This document shows positions 8,902 to 17,547 of a stretch of DNA of 64,000 bases, in pieces. Both the position numbers and the translations under genes were made by a program. This stretch comes from WTFY01 sp964614915 (GTDB taxonomy: Bacteria > Pseudomonadota > Gammaproteobacteria > UBA4575): contig CAZTNC010000019.1 of assembly GCA_964614915.1 (NCBI GenBank), forward strand, positions 62,001 to 126,000. The letters run 5' to 3'. The stretch's first letter is position 1. Every line of letters begins with the position of its first letter. Under the pieces are notes generated by a model, which ran no database searches, was not told where the DNA came from, and saw only the letters and a program-made list of their open reading frames with translations.

Positions 8902-8952
8902 TGTCGATCCTTCAATCCGTGGCAGACCCCGCTGCCTGATCCGATGCCACAC

Positions 8953-9567
8953 TCAAAACCATCGGTCCACGATGATTTTCGCATCCAGGCCGGTGCTTGA
9001 AATTTCAATCAACGCCGGCAATGCCGGCGCCCCCTCGTGGTAGCGATTATAGTCAATGTTCCATCCTGCCTGGCTGAGGTGCTTGAGACGACCCTGCGCA
9101 TCGAGCTCCAGCGACAGGACCGCCCGGCCGGGGTCAGGAACGCCACGCACCCAGTACCGCAACCCGGTCACGGGCAATGCATAACCGAACAAGTCCCGCA
9201 TCAGGGTTTCCGGGTCTTGTGCAAGGTAATGTTCTCCCTTGGCGGTCTGGATTTCCACCTTTCCCGCCATTCCCGAGATGGCCGCGGTCTTGCGCCCCAA
9301 CGGGCCATGCAGGTCGATACTGAATGTCTGCGGGCGCTGCTCCCAGTGCACGCCGGCCTGGAACCCTTCGTGATCCGATTTCCCGGCCACCCGGCCCTTC
9401 AGGCCCCATGTCTGCAGCTTTCCAAGGTGCGCATGGTGGGTCTCCCACGCCTGCTGGCGGGCGGAATCCGGAAGGGATGGAGCGGGCGGGTCGCGAACGG
9501 TCGCACAGGCGGACAGCACCAGCAGGACCGCACAAAAAATACCGGATCGGCGCATCGGACCATGCAC
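8953..9567 (-). CDS. lolB: Outer-membrane lipoprotein LolB
   Basis: The 204-residue protein starts with a lipoprotein signal peptide whose lipobox LSAC lies near residue 21 (FCAVLLVLSACATVRD). It then has the LolB-type sequence LKGRVAGKSDHEGFQAGVHW and FSIDLHGPLGRK. LolB accepts lipoproteins from LolA and inserts them into the outer membrane. An ATG at 9555 is an equally good start. The neighbours support the call: lolB lies between a TPR lipoprotein gene (1-base gap) and ispE, as in many gammaproteobacteria. Confidence 0.93.
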   Translation of the reverse strand: MHGPMRRSGIFCAVLLVLSACATVRDPPAPSLPDSARQQAWETHHAHLGKLQTWGLKGRVAGKSDHEGFQAGVHWEQRPQTFSIDLHGPLGRKTAAISGMAGKVEIQTAKGEHYLAQDPETLMRDLFGYALPVTGLRYWVRGVPDPGRAVLSLELDAQGRLKHLSQAGWNIDYNRYHEGAPALPALIEISSTGLDAKIIVDRWF

Positions 9568-9568
9568 C

Positions 9569-11326
9569 TTACTGCTGGAATTTTCTTTGCAGTTCCAGCA
9601 GGTATTCCTCGTCGGGAAAGTGCTCCAGCACTTCCTGCATCATTTCTCTTGCACCCTGATGATCCCCCTGTGCCCAGAACAATTCCACGAGGTGCCCGCC
9701 GATTTCGGCATCCTTGAGCAGCCGGTAGGCCTTGCGCAGGTACTGCTCCGCCTGCTCGTAATTTCCGAGGCGAAACTGGACCCAGCCCATGCTGTCGATG
9801 ACGGCCGGATCATCCGGGCGGATCTCAAGGGCACGCTGGATGTATGCCAGCGCTTCGCCAATACGGAAGTTATGATCGGCCAGGGTATACCCCAGCGCGT
9901 TCAGTGCCGAGGCATTGTCCGGATCCTCGGACAGGATGGCTTTCAGGTCGGATTCAAGCAAATCAATCCGGTCGATTTCTTCTGCCATCAGGGCGCGCGC
10001 GTACAGCAGGTCACTGTGGCCTGGAAACTTTTGCAGCCCTTCGCTGTACAAGTCGATGGCCACCACATAGAGCTTGTGCTCGTGCAGCAGCTGTCCCTCG
10101 ATCAGGTACACCTGAACCACATCGTCTGTCGAGTCCAACTGGGCGCGAAGCTCGGCCAAGTACTGCTGGGCTCTTTCCAGACCCTTGAGATCTGCATAAA
10201 TGGAAGCAATCCGGGCTCTGGAATCCAGGTAATACTGCCTTTTCCCCACTTTCCCGAATTCTGCGATGGCTGTCTGGAAGTCGTCTTGCTCCTCGGCGAT
10301 GCGTCCTAGGTAATAATGTCCTTCATCCTTGCGCTTGCCCTGCTGGATCAAGCGGGTGAAATCCTCCCGGGCGGCTTCAAACTGCTCTTGCTGTAAATGC
10401 AGCAGTCCGAGAGTGTAGATCAGTTCGCTATCCTCGGGACTTTCCGAATACAGTAACTCGAACTCGTCTTCGGCCTCCTCGTACCGTTTTGCAGTCAGCA
10501 GCATGCGCGCATACGACATGCGCAGTTCGCGGTTTTGCGGGGCTTCCTCAACCAGAGTCTTCATGTTCATGAGGGCATCATCGGTTTCCTCAAGCCCCAG
10601 CAAGACCTGCACGTGCAGGATGCGTGCTTCTGTCAGGTCCGGCTTAAAGCCGATGGCCAATTCGCTTTCATCCAGTGCACGCAGGTAATCCCCGGCCTGC
10701 AGGGCAAGGCCCGCGAGCGTGAGATGCCCATAGGGGTTTTCAAAATGCTCGTTGACCAGCTTCTCAAGCAGCCGCATGGCCGCCTCGGAATCAGACTCGC
10801 GGCTCAGTATGGCACCGATGATGCCAAAGCCCTTTTGCGGAGCATCCGCGGATGCCTGGATGATTTTCTCAAATTGCACCAGCGCCTGATCGACGTTGCC
10901 ATTTCGCAGTTCAAGCACACCAAGAATCTGGGGTAACTTCGGATCGTCACCCGCCAGTTCCGACCAGCGATGCGCTGCGCGCAGCCCCACTTCCCAGTTC
11001 CTTGCCACCATGGCGATGCGTGTAGCACGTTCGGCCACCTGTGGGTCGTCGCTGAGTTCAGTGGCACGCACGTAATGCTCCAGTGCCTGCTGGACGTCAT
11101 TGAACTGTCCGGATAGCTCACCCAGGAGAATTTCATACAACAGGTCTGAGTGGGTGCTGTACTCTGAGGCGGGCTCCTGGCTTATCTCAAGCGGCGGACC
11201 CTGGTCCGGCATGCGTTCGTCTTTGGCGGTTTCTACAGGCGGAGTGGTGCAACCAGGTAGCCCAAGTACAGCCAGAAGCAGGATTGGACACCCAAAAACC
11301 TGCCAGATAGAGAACTTGATTGCCAA
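9569..11326 (-). CDS. TPR-repeat lipoprotein upstream of lolB
   Basis: The 585-residue protein has a lipoprotein signal peptide (lipobox LPGC near residue 26) followed by many tetratricopeptide repeats, for example ALEHYVRATELSDDPQVAE and ALAYIQRALEIRPDDPAVID. It is probably a periplasm-facing scaffold anchored in the outer membrane. Its exact role is unknown, although a large TPR protein before lolB is common in gammaproteobacteria. The only upstream start fitting the signal peptide is a TTG at 11326 with no purine-rich ribosome site before it. The tnpB gene ends only about 75 bases upstream, so the original promoter or leader may have been changed by that insertion. Confidence 0.88.
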   Translation of the reverse strand: MAIKFSIWQVFGCPILLLAVLGLPGCTTPPVETAKDERMPDQGPPLEISQEPASEYSTHSDLLYEILLGELSGQFNDVQQALEHYVRATELSDDPQVAERATRIAMVARNWEVGLRAAHRWSELAGDDPKLPQILGVLELRNGNVDQALVQFEKIIQASADAPQKGFGIIGAILSRESDSEAAMRLLEKLVNEHFENPYGHLTLAGLALQAGDYLRALDESELAIGFKPDLTEARILHVQVLLGLEETDDALMNMKTLVEEAPQNRELRMSYARMLLTAKRYEEAEDEFELLYSESPEDSELIYTLGLLHLQQEQFEAAREDFTRLIQQGKRKDEGHYYLGRIAEEQDDFQTAIAEFGKVGKRQYYLDSRARIASIYADLKGLERAQQYLAELRAQLDSTDDVVQVYLIEGQLLHEHKLYVVAIDLYSEGLQKFPGHSDLLYARALMAEEIDRIDLLESDLKAILSEDPDNASALNALGYTLADHNFRIGEALAYIQRALEIRPDDPAVIDSMGWVQFRLGNYEQAEQYLRKAYRLLKDAEIGGHLVELFWAQGDHQGAREMMQEVLEHFPDEEYLLELQRKFQQ

Positions 11327-11349
11327 AATAATATGTTGAGTCGATAACT

Positions 11350-12710
11350 CGATTAGACTATATGCGATATTACTTCAGTTAGGGAATCATATACTTAAGT
11401 TCACAATGAACGATCAGTATCCGTTTGACGTTTCACAGGCCAGCTGATGCTGCCACCTCCACGTCCAGAAGCCCCATTCCCGAAGGCCAAGATATTCATT
11501 GCGGCATTCACGTCCGCATGGTCCCGATACCCGCAGGCCACACATTCATGGTAGGCCCGGGTCTTCCTGTTGTGTTTGTCTGTGTGTCCGCACGCATGGC
11601 AGGTCTGGCTGGTGTAGTGCGGTGCAACTTTTTCGACATTCGACTTGTACGACAGGCACTGCTCCAGCTTGCCCCAGCCCGAGTTCAGGATGAAATGATT
11701 GAGGCCGGCTTTCTGCTTCACGTGCTTGCCTGGATCCTCCTGCGTTCCTTTTGCGCTCGCTGTCATGCCTTTCGTATCCAGGTCTTCCATGTACACCACG
11801 TTATACTCGTTGGCGATCTCTCTCGATACCTGATGGCACCAGTCGGTGCGCGCCTGTACGATCTTTTGCTGGGCCCTAGCGTGGAGCCGTTTCGCCTTCA
11901 GGTAGCGATTCGAAGGCTTGATGCCCTGTTTCCGGCTACCCCGTTGCCTCCTTGCCATCATGCGCTGATACCTTCGCTTGCGGGCTTCGAGCAGGGACAC
12001 GTCGGGCGTGTAGTGGATGATGCCATCTGAGCAGGTGATCTGGCCGACGTTACGGTCCAAGCCTACAGAATTGATCTTCTCAGGTTGTTTCGTGACATGT
12101 ACTTCGTACACGATGTAGGCATACCACTTGCCGCACTCGTACTTGATCGTGCCGCTCTTCGCGATGCCGTCTGAATAGGGGTTGTTTCCCGAAAGTTTCA
12201 GCTGGCCGATGCGCTGCACGTGCAGCCAGTCACCCTGAATCCTGAACAGCCCTGCCCCCAGCGGGATGGACGGCGCATGCGTGTGCTTGCCATGGAACTT
12301 TGGAAGGCCACCTTCCCCTTTCCAGAATTGCTTGTAGGCGGCTTCGATGGGTTTCAGGGATAATCTGACAATATTGGCGGAGTAGTCCTGCAGCCACGGG
12401 AGTTGCTTGCGGAGACTTGTGAATCTTGTGTTTAGCGAGTACCAGCGAGGATCGCACTTCCCATAGGCTACATACTCATCCCTAAGCACCCCGACAAAGT
12501 GATTCCACACGAAACGGCATGCGCCCACCAGTTCATGCAGCCTGCGGGCCTTGGCCCGTGTATTCGGGTGCAGGCGATAGCGGATGGTGCGGTGCACTTT
12601 CATATTGCAATTATATGAGTCTTGATACACGAATTCACTTCGGCACTCTGGTATATAATTCTCTTAGTTATCTGTGCTTTACATATGCAATTTGGCAGAA
12701 TCAACAGTGA
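11350..12710 (-). mobile_element. IS200/IS605-type element carrying only tnpB (ends approximate)
   Basis: A tnpB gene with AT-rich flanks occupies the gap between hemA and the lolB operon, which in related bacteria is a short divergent promoter region. No tnpA transposase gene is present, so this would be a non-autonomous IS1341-like unit. IS605-group elements lack terminal inverted repeats. I see imperfect hairpin sequence at about 12627-12657 (CGAA/TTCG core) but cannot fix either end. The coordinates are estimates. Confidence 0.45.
11401..12603 (-). CDS. tnpB: TnpB RNA-guided nuclease of the IS200/IS605 group
   Basis: The protein is 400 residues from the ATG at 12603, which gives the usual MKVHRTIRYRLHP start; the frame is open 9 codons further. 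The RuvC-like catalytic residues appear intact: Asp in GLDRNVG, Glu in YMEDLDTKGM and Asp in DHADVNAAMNIL. Between the last two is a four-Cys zinc ribbon, CHACG then CVACG. TnpB proteins of this family are RNA-guided DNA nucleases. Their guide RNA normally overlaps the 3' end of the gene and runs into the flanking DNA, here roughly 11500 down to 11340. No tnpA is adjacent. Activity is inferred from intact motifs only. Confidence 0.93.
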   Translation of the reverse strand: MKVHRTIRYRLHPNTRAKARRLHELVGACRFVWNHFVGVLRDEYVAYGKCDPRWYSLNTRFTSLRKQLPWLQDYSANIVRLSLKPIEAAYKQFWKGEGGLPKFHGKHTHAPSIPLGAGLFRIQGDWLHVQRIGQLKLSGNNPYSDGIAKSGTIKYECGKWYAYIVYEVHVTKQPEKINSVGLDRNVGQITCSDGIIHYTPDVSLLEARKRRYQRMMARRQRGSRKQGIKPSNRYLKAKRLHARAQQKIVQARTDWCHQVSREIANEYNVVYMEDLDTKGMTASAKGTQEDPGKHVKQKAGLNHFILNSGWGKLEQCLSYKSNVEKVAPHYTSQTCHACGHTDKHNRKTRAYHECVACGYRDHADVNAAMNILAFGNGASGRGGGSISWPVKRQTDTDRSL

Positions 12711-12782
12711 CTAGGACCGACCATGTCATGCCCGTATCCCAACCTGCACGATCCCCGTTTGCAGTGAACATTTCCTGTTCCA

Positions 12783-14060
12783 ATGTCCTTACTCACGCTC
12801 GGCATTAACCACACGACCGCACCGGTTCATGTGCGTGAGCTTGTTGCCATTAGCGAGCAAAACCTGCGCGCTGCACTGCGAAAACTGATCGAGGTTCCCC
12901 AGGTCAAGGAGGCCCTGATCGTTTCGACCTGCAACAGAACCGAGTTGTACTGCAAGGTGACGCAGATGCATGAAGGCAAAAAGGGCATCCTGAACTGGTT
13001 GAACGCCTTCCACAACCTGAAATCCGATCACACGGCACCGTACCTGTATGACTACCAGGATCGTTCCACGGTTCACCACATCTTTCGCGTAGCCTGCGGG
13101 CTGGACTCGATGGTGATCGGAGAACCGCAAATCCTGGGACAACTGAAGACGGCCTACCAGGACGCCTCGAAGGCGGGTACTGTCGGGCGCGACCTCAACC
13201 AGCTTTTCCAGCACGCCTTCAGCGTGGCCAAGGAAGTGCGAACGAGCACGGAGATCGGCGCGAACCCCGTGTCGGTGGCCTCCGCAGCGGTTTCGCTGTC
13301 GAAAAAGATATTCGGGGAACTGCAGCATCACTCAGCCTTGCTGATCGGCGCGGGCGAGACCATCGAACTTGCAGCCGAACATCTGAAAGCTGCCGGGATC
13401 CGCAAGATCGTGATTGCCAACCGCAGTGTCGAACGCGCAGAGAACATCGCCGAGCGGGTCGGCGGGCACGGCGTGGGCCTGAGCTTTGTCAACGACGCCC
13501 TGCCTGAGTCCGAAATCGTGATCACGGCGACGGCCAGCACGCTGCCGATTCTCGGCAAGGGACTGGTCGAACGCGCCCTGAAAAAACGCAAGCACAAGCC
13601 CATCTTCATGGTGGATCTTGCCGTCCCCAGGGACATCGAACCCGAGGTTGCCGGGCTTTCCGACATCTACCTGTACACGGTGGACGACCTGCAGGGTGTC
13701 ATCCAGCACAACCTACAGTCCCGCCAGAAAGCGGCCAGGGCGGCCGAAGAAATTATTGCCAGGGAGGTCGAGAAATTTTTCCTGCGACAGCGCGGACAGG
13801 GGGTTGTCGATACAGTGCGGGCCTTTCGGGACAAGACCGAATCACAGCGCGATGATGTGCTCGAGAAAGCCAGGAAAATGCTCGAGCAGGGAAAATCAGT
13901 CGAAGAAACCCTGCACTACCTCGCCTATACCCTGAGTAACAAGTTCATGCACGACCCCAGCGAAGCGCTGAACCTGGCTGCCAAGCAGGGCAAAAACGAG
14001 TTGATCGATGCCGCACGGATACTGTTAAATATCCCGCCCGAAGGCCCCAATGAGTACTAG
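12783..14060 (+). CDS. hemA: Glutamyl-tRNA reductase
   Basis: HemA reduces glutamyl-tRNA with NADPH to glutamate-1-semialdehyde, the first step of C5 haem synthesis. The 425-residue protein has the catalytic cysteine in STCNRTELYC near residue 50, GLDSMVIGEPQILGQLK, the NADPH-binding LIGAGETIELAAEHL and a C-terminal dimerisation helix. The ATG at 12783 gives MSLLTLGINHTTAPVHVREL, the usual start. It opens the conserved hemA-prfA-prmC unit. Its upstream region has been narrowed or replaced by the tnpB insertion. Confidence 0.97.
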   Translation: MSLLTLGINHTTAPVHVRELVAISEQNLRAALRKLIEVPQVKEALIVSTCNRTELYCKVTQMHEGKKGILNWLNAFHNLKSDHTAPYLYDYQDRSTVHHIFRVACGLDSMVIGEPQILGQLKTAYQDASKAGTVGRDLNQLFQHAFSVAKEVRTSTEIGANPVSVASAAVSLSKKIFGELQHHSALLIGAGETIELAAEHLKAAGIRKIVIANRSVERAENIAERVGGHGVGLSFVNDALPESEIVITATASTLPILGKGLVERALKKRKHKPIFMVDLAVPRDIEPEVAGLSDIYLYTVDDLQGVIQHNLQSRQKAARAAEEIIAREVEKFFLRQRGQGVVDTVRAFRDKTESQRDDVLEKARKMLEQGKSVEETLHYLAYTLSNKFMHDPSEALNLAAKQGKNELIDAARILLNIPPEGPNEY

Positions 14061-14152
14061 TCCCATCTGCCGTACTCCGGCATGACAGGTCAGGCAGCCG
14101 GGAGACTCCGTACGCTGCAGCCGGCTCGTGTTTCCGCATCACAGTTCGCACC

Positions 14153-15238
14153 ATGAAAGATTCAATTCTCCACAAGCTTGAGACCCTCAAGGAGCGACAT
14201 GAGGAAATATCCGTCGCGCTTTCGGATGCGGAAGTTGTCAAGGACCAAGCCCAGTTTGCAGCGCTTTCCAGGGAATACGCGCAACTGGAGCCTATCGTGA
14301 AAAAATTCGATGAGCACCGACGCCTCGTGGAAGACCTTGCCTATGCGCAGGAACTGCTGGGCGATCAGGATGAAAGCCTGAAAAAAATGGCCCAGGAGGA
14401 AGCCAAGGCCACTGCACGGCACATCGATCAGCTCGAGGGTGAATTGCAGGTACTGCTGCTGCCCAGGGACCCGCATGACCAGGGCAATGTGTTCCTGGAA
14501 ATCCGGGCAGGCACTGGCGGAGATGAGGCCGCCATTTTTGCCGGGGACCTGTTTCGCATGTATTCCCGTTATGCAGAAAACAAAAAATGGAAAATGGAAG
14601 TCCTCAACAAGAGCGAAGGCGATCATGGAGGGTACAAGGAAGTCATTGCCAAGATTTCCGGTACGGACGTGTATTCGAATCTGAAGTTTGAGTCCGGGGC
14701 ACACCGGGTACAGCGCGTGCCAGTCACCGAATCCCAGGGACGCATCCACACCTCTGCGGCCACGATTGCAATCATGCCGGAGGTCAGTGAAATCGACGAT
14801 GTCGAGATTGACAATGCCGACTTGCGTATCGACATATTCCGGGCTTCCGGTGCGGGCGGCCAGCATGTCAACAAGACGGACTCCGCCATACGCATCACGC
14901 ATCTTCCCAGCGGCATCGTGGTGGAATGCCAGGATGAAAGATCGCAGCACAAGAATCGTGCGCGTGCCATGTCACTGCTCAGTGCACGGCTTCTGGACCA
15001 GGAACGAAAAAAGCAGTTCGAACAACAGGCCGAAACCCGTCGCAGCCTGGTCGGCAGCGGCGACCGTTCTGAACGCATCCGCACGTACAATTTTCCGCAG
15101 GGCCGTATCACGGACCACCGGATTGGCCTGACCCTGTACAAGCTGGATGAAATGATGCAGGGCGACATGGACCCAGTGATCCAGCCATTGCGAAACGAGT
15201 ATCAGGCCGACCAGCTTGCGACCCTGGGCGAAGCGTAA
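14153..15238 (+). CDS. prfA: Peptide chain release factor 1
   Basis: RF1 recognises UAA and UAG stop codons and triggers peptide release. The 361-residue protein has the codon-reading tripeptide PVT in RVPVTESQGRIHTSAAT and the catalytic GGQ in GAGGQHVNKTDSAIR. It lies 92 bases after hemA and just before prmC, whose product methylates the GGQ glutamine. Length and order are standard. Confidence 0.98.
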   Translation: MKDSILHKLETLKERHEEISVALSDAEVVKDQAQFAALSREYAQLEPIVKKFDEHRRLVEDLAYAQELLGDQDESLKKMAQEEAKATARHIDQLEGELQVLLLPRDPHDQGNVFLEIRAGTGGDEAAIFAGDLFRMYSRYAENKKWKMEVLNKSEGDHGGYKEVIAKISGTDVYSNLKFESGAHRVQRVPVTESQGRIHTSAATIAIMPEVSEIDDVEIDNADLRIDIFRASGAGGQHVNKTDSAIRITHLPSGIVVECQDERSQHKNRARAMSLLSARLLDQERKKQFEQQAETRRSLVGSGDRSERIRTYNFPQGRITDHRIGLTLYKLDEMMQGDMDPVIQPLRNEYQADQLATLGEA

Positions 15239-15250
15239 CGCGTTTTGGCG

Positions 15251-16108
15251 ATGACGCGTCAGCAGGCGGTAGAGTTTGCAGCGGGCCGGCTGACCCGCGT
15301 CAGCGACAACCCGCGCCTTGATGCGCAACTCCTGGTTTGCCATGCATGTGATATTGAACACGCCGGGCTGTTCGCCCATCCCGAGACCCCGCTGTCGCGC
15401 AGCGAAGAAAGCCGCTTCAGTTCCTGCTGTTCAAGCCGGCTGCGAGGTACGCCCCTTGCCCATATTTCGGGTAAAAAGGAATTCTGGTCGCTGGAGTTCG
15501 TCGTCAATGAACACGTACTGATTCCCCGGCCCGAAACGGAGTTGCTCGTTGAGACCGCGCTGCAGTGCATCGCGGACAAGGAGGGTGCGAAAATCCTTGA
15601 TCTGGGCACCGGCTGCGGGGCCATTGCCGTCGCCATTGCCAAGGAACGCAGCGACTGCACGGTGGTAGCTGCAGATATTTCCACGTCGGCCCTGAAGGTG
15701 GCCCGCGAAAATGCGAAACGCCATGGTACCGACATCCTCTTCATCCACAGCGACTGGTATGAAAACGTGGAGCGCCACCGATTTGACGTGATCGTATCCA
15801 ACCCGCCCTACATCGCAGAGGGTGACCCGGACCTGGATACTCACGTAGCGCAGTTTGAACCGGCACTGGCCCTCATCAGCGGGGCTTCCGGACTGGAGGC
15901 TATTGAGCAGATCATCGGCCAAGCGGGCCAGTATCTGGTCCAGCGGGGACACATCGTGCTCGAACATGGCTTCAGGCAGGGTCAAAAAACCCGCCAACTG
16001 CTCCAGCAACAGGGTTTCGTGCAGGTCCGGACCTGTCAGGACCTCGCGGGGCAGGATCGGGTCAGTTGCGCACGTCTTGGCGGTAGCCAAACGCAGCGAA
16101 GCGCCTGA
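15251..16108 (+). CDS. prmC: Release factor glutamine methyltransferase
   Basis: PrmC N5-methylates the glutamine of the GGQ motif in release factors using SAM. The 285-residue protein has the SAM-binding ILDLGTGCGAIAVAIAKE and the substrate-binding NPPY motif in VSNPPYIAEGD. I chose the ATG at 15251; a TTG two codons earlier is also in frame. It starts 12 bases after prfA and ends 2 bases from the convergent gatB stop. Confidence 0.97.
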   Translation: MTRQQAVEFAAGRLTRVSDNPRLDAQLLVCHACDIEHAGLFAHPETPLSRSEESRFSSCCSSRLRGTPLAHISGKKEFWSLEFVVNEHVLIPRPETELLVETALQCIADKEGAKILDLGTGCGAIAVAIAKERSDCTVVAADISTSALKVARENAKRHGTDILFIHSDWYENVERHRFDVIVSNPPYIAEGDPDLDTHVAQFEPALALISGASGLEAIEQIIGQAGQYLVQRGHIVLEHGFRQGQKTRQLLQQQGFVQVRTCQDLAGQDRVSCARLGGSQTQRSA

Positions 16109-16110
16109 AA

Positions 16111-17547
16111 CTAGCCCAGCTTTTTCCTCAGCAGGCCATTGACCTGTTTCGGATTGGCCTTTCCCTGGGACAACTTCATGACTCGGCCCACAAAAAAACC
16201 GAACACCTTGTCCTTGCCCGAGCGGAACTGTTCCACCTGTTTCGGGTTGTCCTGCAGGACCTGATCCACCAGCTTCTCTATTTCCGAGTCATCGGTGATC
16301 TGCCTGAGGCCACGGGATTCGATGATCGCGTCTGCATCCCCCTCCCCCGTCCACATTGACCGGAAAACATCCTTGGCAATCTTGCCGGAGATGGTGCCGT
16401 CTTCGATGCGGTTCAGAAGGCCTGCAAGCATTGTGCTTGAGACCGGGCTTTCGGGGATTTCAAGATGGTCCTGGTTCAGGGCCGCACTGAGTTCGCCGGT
16501 GATCCAGTTGACCACCAGCTTGGCCCCGGCATCCGTATGCCGTGCGGTGTGCTCGAAGTACTCGGCCAGCTCGCGGCTCATCGCCACGGTCTCTGCGTCA
16601 TGGGCATTGAGCCCGTATTCCGAGCAAAAGCGCGAAGCTTTTTCCGACGGCAACTCGGGCAACTGCTCCCGGATGGCTTCTACCATGTCCGGCGGGATGA
16701 CGACGGGCAACAGGTCGGGGTCGGGAAAATAACGATAGTCGTTGGCCTCTTCCTTGCTTCTCATCGGGCGTGTCTCCCCGGTGCCGGCATCATATAGTCG
16801 CGTCTCCTGCACGATCTCGCCGCCATCCTCGAGTACCGTAGTCTGGCGCTCTATTTCAAAATCGATGGCCCGCTCCACAAACCGGAACGAGTTCAGGTTC
16901 TTGATCTCCGTGCGTGTGCCGTAGTCCTCATCCCCTGCTTCTCGAATGGACACGTTGGCATCGCATCGAAACGAGCCCTCCTGCATGTTGCCGTCGGAAA
17001 TCCCCAGGTAACGCACGATCGAATGAATCTTTTTCATGTACAGGATGGCCTCTTTCGCAGAGCGCATGTCGGGCTCCGATACCACCTCGATCAGGGGGGT
17101 GCCGGCCCGGTTGAGGTCGACTGCGGTAAAATCATCGAACTCCTCGTGCAGCGATTTCCCGGCATCCTCTTCGAGGTGCGCACGTGTGATCCCGACAACC
17201 TTCTGCACCCCGTCTTCCGGGGTGATTTCCAGTCGGCCGTGCTCCACGATGGGCAGCTCGTACTGGCTGATCTGGTAACCCTTCGGCAGGTCGGGGTAAA
17301 AATAGTTTTTCCGAGCGAAGACGCTGCGTTGTGCAATCGTGGCATCGATGGCAAGGCCGAACATGACGGCCATGCGTACCGCTTCGAGATTCAGCACGGG
17401 CAACACGCCGGGCAGGCCCAGGTCCACTGCACACGCCTGGGTATTCGGCTCGGCCCCGAACGCCGTGGAGGCCGCGGAGAAAATCTTGCTCTGCGTAGCC
17501 AGCTGCACGTGAAGCTCCAGCCCGATTACCGCTTCCCACCGGGTCAT
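16111..17547 (-). CDS. gatB: Asp/Glu-tRNA amidotransferase subunit B
   Basis: GatB binds the misacylated tRNA and phosphorylates its Glu or Asp carboxylate in the GatCAB complex, which makes Gln-tRNA and/or Asn-tRNA. The 478-residue protein starts MTRWEAVIGLELHVQLATQ, with the family motif LELHVQL, and has YFYPDLPKGYQISQYE and the C-terminal YqeY-like tRNA-binding domain ending GLLRKKLG. The ATG at 17547 overlaps the gatA stop by 4 bases. The frame is open further upstream, but that part overlaps gatA. Confidence 0.97.
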   Translation of the reverse strand: MTRWEAVIGLELHVQLATQSKIFSAASTAFGAEPNTQACAVDLGLPGVLPVLNLEAVRMAVMFGLAIDATIAQRSVFARKNYFYPDLPKGYQISQYELPIVEHGRLEITPEDGVQKVVGITRAHLEEDAGKSLHEEFDDFTAVDLNRAGTPLIEVVSEPDMRSAKEAILYMKKIHSIVRYLGISDGNMQEGSFRCDANVSIREAGDEDYGTRTEIKNLNSFRFVERAIDFEIERQTTVLEDGGEIVQETRLYDAGTGETRPMRSKEEANDYRYFPDPDLLPVVIPPDMVEAIREQLPELPSEKASRFCSEYGLNAHDAETVAMSRELAEYFEHTARHTDAGAKLVVNWITGELSAALNQDHLEIPESPVSSTMLAGLLNRIEDGTISGKIAKDVFRSMWTGEGDADAIIESRGLRQITDDSEIEKLVDQVLQDNPKQVEQFRSGKDKVFGFFVGRVMKLSQGKANPKQVNGLLRKKLG

